DNA from: Pseudocercospora fijiensis CIRAD86
Taxonomy: Eukaryota > Ascomycota > Dothideomycetes > Mycosphaerellales > Mycosphaerellaceae
Assembly (NCBI RefSeq): GCF_000340215.1
Contig: NW_006921538.1
Span: forward strand, 62,001 to 126,000
Reading direction: 5' to 3'
Length of the DNA stretch: 64,000 nt
The notes beneath the pieces were generated by a model. It saw only the letters and a list, made by a program, of their open reading frames with translations. It had not been told where the DNA came from and made no database searches. The position numbers and the translations under genes were made by a program. Positions 57,901-64,000 of the stretch are shown here, piece after piece (within the stretch, counting starts at the first letter, position 1; the number at the start of each line of letters is the position of its first letter).

Positions 57901-58830
57901 GTCTTTAATAGTAATAGCATTAAGTCTACGGTAATTAACGTATAAACGTAGGCTACTATCCTTCTTAGGAACAAACAGGATTAGTATACTAGTAGGGCTG
58001 TTGCTATACTAAATTCGACTATTAGCTAGGTTCTTATCTAGGTACTTACGTAGTATAGCGAGCTCGCGTTTACTAAGGTTATAGAGGGGCCTAAAAGGAA
58101 CCTCCTTGCCCTATATAATATCGATCTTATAGTCCGTCTCCTTAAATATAGGCAATATCGATGCTAGGTAGTGTTTAAATACATTAATATAGGTCTCGCG
58201 AATAGGTTATAGGATACGAGCGAGTTAATTAGGGTCTATACTATTAGGGGGCATAGGTTTATCGTTATCTCTACCGAGAAGATTAGCAGTTAGATCGGCT
58301 AAGGCGGAGGCTAGTATTAAGTTACTAATAAACAGGACCCTAATATCGTTAGGGCACTCGCTAGCGCTAATATATTTAATATCCTCTTTCCTAGCGATTC
58401 TAAATCGCTACTACCAGCTGCCTAGGTCTATAGCTACGGCGTAGTGCTTAAGAATAGGGTTACTAATAACAATAGTAGCTCCCCTATATAGGTTGTCTAT
58501 ATCTACTACGTAGGTAGTAAAGTCTAATAAGCGCTTATTGCCGAGGTCGTCTCTTAGAACTATAGGAATATAGTAAGCCCCGTAGGTTAAGTACCGAGCG
58601 TTATTAAACTAAGTAAGGGTTAGTAGGTCGGCCTTATTTAATTGTCGAAGGTCTAATTGCTTAGCTAGGCGATAGCTAATAAGGGCACTAACTAAATTTC
58701 CTAGATCTAGTATAACCTTAGTCTTATAGTTAGTTCTATACGTATCCTATATAAGGTAGGTACGTATAATAGCTAGCGTAATATCGATAGTTTTACGCTA
58801 TACGAGGCTAACAGTTAGTGCGGCGCTTAT
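54960..58830 (-). pseudogene. pol: Gypsy pol relic (copy 3)
   Basis: Mirror image of the pol at 5200-9054: protease near 58700, reverse transcriptase about 57450-58150, RNase H about 56950-57200, integrase about 55800-56500 and chromodomain about 55050-55150. Colinear throughout, with RIP transitions and few indels. Non-functional. Confidence 0.85.
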
Positions 58831-58839
58831 TCTTTTTTC

Positions 58840-60560
58840 GAAGGTTAGCCTATAGGGGTAGCGTTAGCTACTAAGAGGTGCTTTTAGTACTTAGCGGTAG
58901 TATAGTCGATTCGGGCCTAATCCTTAGGTTTGTTATATTAGCCTAGTAGATAGCTAGTGCTATTATAGTTAAAGCATTTTAATCTAGTAGGGAGATTGCT
59001 ATAGCTGCTATTATTGTTAGTAGAGCGGTTAGTACTATAGGGATACGAGCCCCTTCTACGGCCCCTATTACGGCCTCCTCTATATAGCCGACGGCTACGG
59101 CCTCTTCTACGGTCGTTGTTACTATTCCTACTATTATTAGCACTATTGTTTTAGTAGGAACCTTAGTTTCCTCCGCGGCTACGGTTGCTACGGTTAGTAC
59201 TAGCTAGTCGGATCCTCGATTCTAGTCGTTACTAGAGCTAAATAGCTCGTTCGGCTGTTTCTACTTCGACTATAAATTAAATACGTATTAGATTAGCCTA
59301 TTCGAATATACGGCGGCGGTCTAATTCGAGGATAAGCTCCTACCTAAGTTTTAGGCGTATCTTAGAGATCTATATAGAATTAGTCTTAGCCGGAAGGTCG
59401 TCCTCGAAGGTCTTTAAATAGGCCTTAAATAAACGAGCCGACTAGTTAGTCTTCTATTTAGCTTAAAGGTACTAGTCCTAAGCGTATTGTTGCCTTAGTA
59501 TAGGGTTTCTAAGGGTATCTAGTATAATAGTTTTATAGGTCTGCTACTAAATAGTAGTCTAGTTATTAAGGGAGTCGAAATAGTTATCCTAGGTACGCTT
59601 TAGGTCTCTATTAATATATTATATAGTATAGACGACTAACGAGTAGTCGTCTAGAAGAGCCCTTAGTGCGTTCCGCTAGTTAAGCTTATAGTTACGGATA
59701 TAGTCGTTATATTGCTTTCGACTAGAGCTATTATAGTAGGGAAACCCGGCTTAGTATAGGTGTGTATACTTGTACCCTCTTTCCTTTTTTTATACCCCCG
59801 AACACATATAACTACCTTTATAATTAATATACACACATACACTATATAAGGAGACATAGCTACGACAACATATAGCAAGAAAGACATAGGAAATGTACCT
59901 AATCTAGCTACAATATAGCCCTCCCTACGGCTATTCTCTTCTCTTTAATATTTACAATGCCTTCCTTTCGAAGTATATAATGCTACGCCGACCCCCTCGT
60001 AGTTACCTAAGAGACACTAAGAACTAGGCCTATAGTATACAGTTCCCTATATATATACCTCTACCTACGACCTACTCGTCCCGCCTATACTATTAAATAC
60101 AGTATAGTCCTTAAGCTTAGTATCCTTCTTTTAAATAGTTAGTAAGGAAGGCCCTACTATCGGCTTAGTATTAGATATTAGGGCTTCCTATAGGCGGCGA
60201 ATTTCGAGGAGGTTCTCCTTTAGCTATTGTTCTTAACGTAAAGTAGCGAGCCTGTTTTAGGTAGCTTCTTAAAGTCTCGCTACTAGCTAGGGGCTAAAGG
60301 CTAGTTAGCTATATCGACGGTTAATAATATTGCTAAGAATATCTTTAATAGGCAATTCTAGATTATTACTTAGAACTATAGGTTCTTCGGTAGGCCTAGT
60401 AGTAGGCTCTTTAGTAGGTGCTTTAGTAGGCACTTTAGTAGGCACTGTGCTACTAGCGTTGTCGTTGCTAGCGCTGCTAGCGGCGCCGCGATTATTGTTA
60501 CTTCGTAATAAGCCGGCTATTATAAGGAGTAATACTAATAATATATTATAGGCCCCTAAT
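58840..60560 (-). pseudogene. gag: Gypsy gag relic (copy 3), split by a solo LTR
   Basis: Mirror image of 3790-5180. The zinc knuckle is at about 58925-58985 with Cys and His converted to Tyr. The solo LTR at 59732-60089 interrupts the frame. An open plus-strand frame at 60330-60551 is only the antisense shadow of the Thr/Asn-rich N-terminal part. Confidence 0.75.
59732..60089. mobile_element. Solo LTR (358 bp), family S, second copy
   Basis: TATAG...CTATA ends and a perfect 4-bp duplication CTAT (59728-59731, 60090-60093). The empty site is visible in copy 2 (around 4283), which proves insertion after copies 2 and 3 diverged. It keeps CACACA and TGTGTA stretches, so it is less RIPed than its sister at 2222-2545. 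Confidence 0.75.
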
Positions 60561-60814
60561 CCCCTATAATACGGATATAGCGGAATTAGTAGATATCGGC
60601 CTAATATAATTAACTTAGTATAATAGGCCGTATAGAAGGCCTTGCTCGATAATTAGTACGGTTGTTTTAGTAGAATAGTATATATAGGTCCCGTTCTTCG
60701 GGCGTAATATAGTTAAATTAATAGTTTTTATAGCTATACCGCTAAAAGCTTAAAATAAGGACTATCTAGCTACTACCCTTAAAGGGTAGATCGAATACTA
60801 TATAAGAAGGGTTA

Positions 60815-60997
60815 TATTAGTAGGTAGATAGGGTAGTAGTAGGTATAAGTAGTATTCGATAAGGATCTAGGAGAAGAGGGAGGAAGATAGGCTAGTTAGC
60901 CTAACGCTAAGCGCTAAGCCTTGCCTAAGGTACTAAGACCCTAGCTTTACTCGGCCTAATTATATGCTAATTACGTATAGCCTCTTTAGCTCTAATA
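60815..60997 (-). repeat. 5' LTR of Gypsy copy 3
   Basis: 183 bp, same borders as the other LTRs of this family. Confidence 0.85.
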
Positions 60998-61490
60998 CTA
61001 CCCTAATAACCTCCTCGTTACTCTAAGGGCCTTCTTTATCCTTTACCTTATCTTTAGTATACGCTAACTCCGCCTATTACTAGTTTACTAGGTTTAGGTC
61101 TACCCTTAAGTTCTTTACTATTAACTCGAGCTTCGAGAGACGCTTAATAAGTGCCTTCTAGCGCTTACTCTTAGTAGATAAGCGTAGCTTTAATAGACTC
61201 GCTAGCGGTACTAAGTTATAGACCTCTTCTATCGTTAATTCTATACCTTTAGACCTTAGTCTACGGCGCTATCTTAACTATTCCTTTAAGCGAAAGCGGA
61301 CCGGACTCTTATTATATATATTAGTCTATATTTATCTATAGAAGTAGTCTATAAACCTTTCTACTTAGTATACTTAGTAGTATTATATTCCTTTACTTGC
61401 TAAGATTTAGTTGCAGAGCCTTTAGCTATAAAGGACGACTCGTAAAGGTATCGGCTTCTTAACCTTCAGCTCTACTACGGCTAAATCCGA
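60998..61490 (+). pseudogene. Unidentified coding relic at the edge of the RIPed block
   Basis: A plus-strand frame with few stops includes F-E-R-R-L-I-S-A-F-x-R-L-L-L-V-D-K (about 61130-61180). It ends in R-K-G-I-G-F-L-T-F-S-S-T-T-A-K-S-E-T (about 61440-61490), right where RIP signs stop. It may be part of the locus interrupted by Gypsy copy 3. The identity is unknown. Confidence 0.3.
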
Positions 61491-62857
61491 GACCTAATCG
61501 GACAGCCTCGCAGTTCGAGGGGCGATGCAGGTTTGTATGGGGCCACACTGAATTTAGCATCAGATGTGGAACCGGACAAGGGGACTGACAGGGGACGTGT
61601 TCAGCGGAGATAACCACGGCCTTCGTTAAGGGGATGGCTCGAGGAAATGATCTGTGGTTCGAGGACGGTCGCAGTCTTCTGATCGTCTCAGAGTGACCAT
61701 TCTCCCATACCTAGGCAGTCACCAGCTTGCGACTTTGAGTCTGTTTAGAAAGAATCTTCCTTTTGGATGTCGCAGAGTCTTCCCGTCCGTGGAGGTGGAT
61801 GAATTGGGAGCGTTGCATTGCGAAGAAGAATTTTTCAGCGCAGAGTTGAAGACTAAGAGCGACGAGCATCTAACCACATTTGCGGCGTAGGCGCAAAGAT
61901 GCCACGCGGATCTAGCTGGGTTAGTGATGGGATGGATTATGGTAAGAAGAGGTCACACGGAAAAGGACCAACGCTACCTATAACTTGCCATTGGAGGTAG
62001 TTTCTGAGTGCAATGAATGCAAGGCGAGTGCTACGATGCATTTTGAGCTAAATCGCAGGGCCTTGTGTGCGAGATACTAGACGAGGAGTATCCATTATGT
62101 TGAGGCTCGTCCACATGTGCGCTCTTGCAAGTCTCTTCGGCTGCAGGACCAAGATTTTGCAGAAAGGTCCGACTTGGTTCTCCGTAGTGAATGGAAATTG
62201 CCAGAAATTCGGTCGGGTAGACTGGGAACGCCAACTGTATTTGAGACCGTAGTGATCTCGTTGGCTTTTGAGCATGTTGGACTGAATACAAGCTTGACAG
62301 CGGGATCTACGCCTCAAGCGCTGACTGCACTACCTATAAAGAGTGAGGCAAATTTATGCCGGGATGATGAGACTCGTGGATTGATGTCTTGTCTTCCTGC
62401 ATGCCGAGCCAGATTGCATGTGAAGACTGAAGTGGTGTTACAGAGCTATGAACATCACGCCTTGCCTGTATTATGAAGTTGGTGGACCGCAGCGAGCGTA
62501 GATGTCGTCTCGATTCAAAAATGGGCTTCTTGAGTCCAATGCGTCGCGCGGAAATGAGTGTGAGAACACGGTAGCAAGAGAATGGAGCTTGGCGGTCTTG
62601 CTTGGTTGACCCATGTGAAGTAAAAGGGAGAATTGACTGCCTTGCGTTTGCCGCATTCCTCATTGCTAATGCCGCAGCACGACCGATCTCGATAGGGAAC
62701 TCTACGTAACCGTTGCAGTCGTCACCATCGTCATCGTGAGAACTGTTGCACGATTATGGACATCGCAGAGCTGGTAGCAAGACTCGCTTGCAGGACTTCG
62801 TCATCGATATTTCCAGTCCACGATCGTCAACAGCTAAGAGCCATGGTGGTCGGCTTG
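61491..62857. other. Non-RIPed sequence with short weak frames
   Basis: Base use is normal (CA and TG common). Open frames at 61654-61890 (plus, 78 codons), 62117-62476 (plus, 119 codons) and 62334-62663 (minus, 109 codons) overlap each other or have no recognisable domain. None is convincing as a gene. This could be gene flank, UTR or a decayed single-copy gene. Confidence 0.35.
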
Positions 62858-63199
62858 TCATCGATCTAAGTGCTCTTGAAGCATTCGCAAAGATGCCAGG
62901 GAGTGAATGAATGCTCTGGCGCGGTGAAAAAGAAACTTGGAGGTAGGGACCAAATCATCGATCATAGAGACAGATTTCGACTCCGGTGTACCGTCACTGC
63001 CAGGGAACGATTCTCCAGAAATGCCAAACTCCTTAGCGAGGCCTATCATGTCCATTATGTCCTCTTCTTCCTCCTGCTGGCCAGACATGGCGTTGTCCGT
63101 ATCGTACTCCCCATCTCCATGGCTGTCTTGATTTTCCCCGAGACATTCATCTCCCTGATCGTAGGCCTTCCGGTGCTCATCTGGTCTTCCCTCGCTGCT
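62858..63199 (-). CDS. Possible exon of an acidic protein, unrecognised
   Basis: A 113-codon open stretch. The upstream half is Asp/Glu/Gly-rich (D-Q-G-D-E-C-L-G-E-N-Q-D-S-H-G-D-G-E-Y). Then M-S-G-Q-Q-E-E-E-E-D-I-M-D-M-I-G-L-A-K-E-F-G is followed by a Ser-rich part and a basic helix ending at TAG. The first internal ATG is at 63088. The composition looks coding, but no domain or splice partner is secure. It may be the last exon of a gene reaching towards the assembly gap. Confidence 0.3.
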   Translation of the reverse strand, partial: SSEGRPDEHRKAYDQGDECLGENQDSHGDGEYDTDNAMSGQQEEEEDIMDMIGLAKEFGISGESFPGSDGTPESKSVSMIDDLVPTSKFLFHRARAFIHSLASLRMLQEHLDR

Positions 63200-63759
63200 T
63201 CATGGTAGGCCTACCATTTGTACTTCTGGAGGTTTTTACTTTGCGGTAGCTGCCAGAATGCTCCTACTCCCTCCTCTTCTCATCTCTATGCTATGTCTAC
63301 ATAGCACGGTGCACGTCTCTTGTCTCAAATTTTCGCTATTCGCAACGTGACGCTCCTCGCCGTTTGTGACGAGCTTTTGTTCACCGAGGACTTGCTCATG
63401 ATGTCTGCGCGCTCTTCCATCTGAAGACCAAAGTAACGCCAAGTCTGTGCGAAGCTGAGAGGACCAGTGATGCCCTCCTCTCCTCCTTCGCATACGAGAT
63501 GCGCAGTAGACGAGGTGTAGCTGACTCCAAGACTTGGTGCGGTATTCCGGTATTCCGTAAGATGCTGTTGAAAGGCAGAGCGGGTTGATTTCGTGGATGA
63601 CGCTTTCGATCTCCACTTTTCTTACGCAAGATGCAGCGGCTTGGAACACGCGAGATGTCGCTTCGAATTCTCCACTGAATCTCCAGATCCCGTCTCCACC
63701 GCGTCCCAAATTGTCGGGCTCTCCAGATCTTGCTCCACCCTCGCGTTACAGTATGAGAT
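63200..63759. other. Non-RIPed sequence beside the assembly gap
   Basis: Overlapping minus-strand frames (for example 63236-63709, 157 codons from TTG) and a short acidic minus-strand stretch just before the gap (E-Q-D-L-E-S-P-T-I-W-D-A-V-E) suggest exons of a minus-strand gene continuing into the gap. I cannot choose a model. Confidence 0.25.
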
Positions 63760-64000
63760 NNNNNNNNNNNNNNNNNNNNNNNNNNNNNNNNNNNNNNNNN
63801 NNNNNNNNNNNNNNNNNNNNNNNNNNNNNNNNNNNNNNNNNNNNNNNNNNNNNNNNNNNNNNNNNNNNNNNNNNNNNNNNNNNNNNNNNNNNNNNNNNNN
63901 NNNNNNNNNNNNNNNNNNNNNNNNNNNNNNNNNNNNNNNNNNNNNNNNNNNNNNNNNNNNNNNNNNNNNNNNNNNNNNNNNNNNNNNNNNNNNNNNNNNN
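63760..64000. other. Assembly gap
   Basis: Run of N to the end of the window. Confidence 1.

Larger units (their letters stand above)
53499..60997 (-). mobile_element. Ty3/Gypsy chromovirus copy 3, full length, minus strand
   Basis: Same family as 1-1972 and 3379-10410. 5' LTR at 60815-60997, 3' LTR at 53499-53681, both 183 bp. Length is 7,499 bp including a 358-bp solo LTR and its 4-bp duplication in gag. No target duplication is visible. The sequence beyond the 3' LTR (53485-53498, TATAAGAAGGGTTA) repeats 14 bases of the primer-binding region beside the 5' LTR (60801-60814), which hints at recombination or a preferred target. Confidence 0.92.

Overview
The window looks like a transposon-dense, RIP-degraded stretch of a filamentous ascomycete (Pezizomycotina-type) genome. 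Over most of it CpA and TpG are almost absent and TpA is in large excess, while CpG is kept. That is the footprint of repeat-induced point mutation with strong CpA preference. Old reading frames can still be followed, but they are interrupted almost only by TAG and TAA (from CAG, CAA and TGG). Two stretches, about 24.05-26.65 kb and 61.49-63.76 kb, have normal dinucleotide use and are single-copy islands. Bases 63760-64000 are an N gap.

Layout. 1-1972: 3' part of a chromodomain Ty3/Gypsy element. 1973-3378: MULE-transposase-like relic with a solo LTR inside. 3379-10410: a second copy of the same Gypsy family, with 183-bp LTRs. 10411-10878 and 20827 onward: a coding relic split by a 9.94-kb hAT transposon (10879-20818) that has terminal inverted repeats and a perfect 8-bp target duplication. 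24.05-26.65 kb: non-RIPed island with a coiled-coil protein gene. 28489-41682: a 13.2-kb giant Gypsy element (188-bp LTRs, 5-bp duplication) with an additional reading frame of about 1,660 codons after pol. 41.7-45.08 kb and 52.79-53.5 kb: a piggyBac transposase relic split by a 7.7-kb chromodomain Gypsy element (45084-52783, 309-bp LTRs), which itself carries a 702-bp TRIM-like insertion. 53499-60997: a third copy of the first Gypsy family, on the minus strand, with a second copy of the solo LTR inside its gag. 61.5-63.76 kb: non-RIPed sequence with short, weakly supported frames.

Most notable: the hAT element carries, on the same strand as its transposase, two different histone H3-fold genes. 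One is close to canonical H3, with a recognisable lysine-rich tail and a 67-nt intron whose removal restores the conserved G-T-V-A-L junction. The other is intronless and divergent, with a long basic N-terminal tail and some CENP-A-like features. Their in-frame stops fall at positions that are Gln in H3, so they are RIP-killed former genes. Because the 8-bp duplication lies just outside the inverted repeats, the histone genes look like cargo of one mobilised unit. I know of no described hAT transposon carrying H3 genes; I could not search for one.
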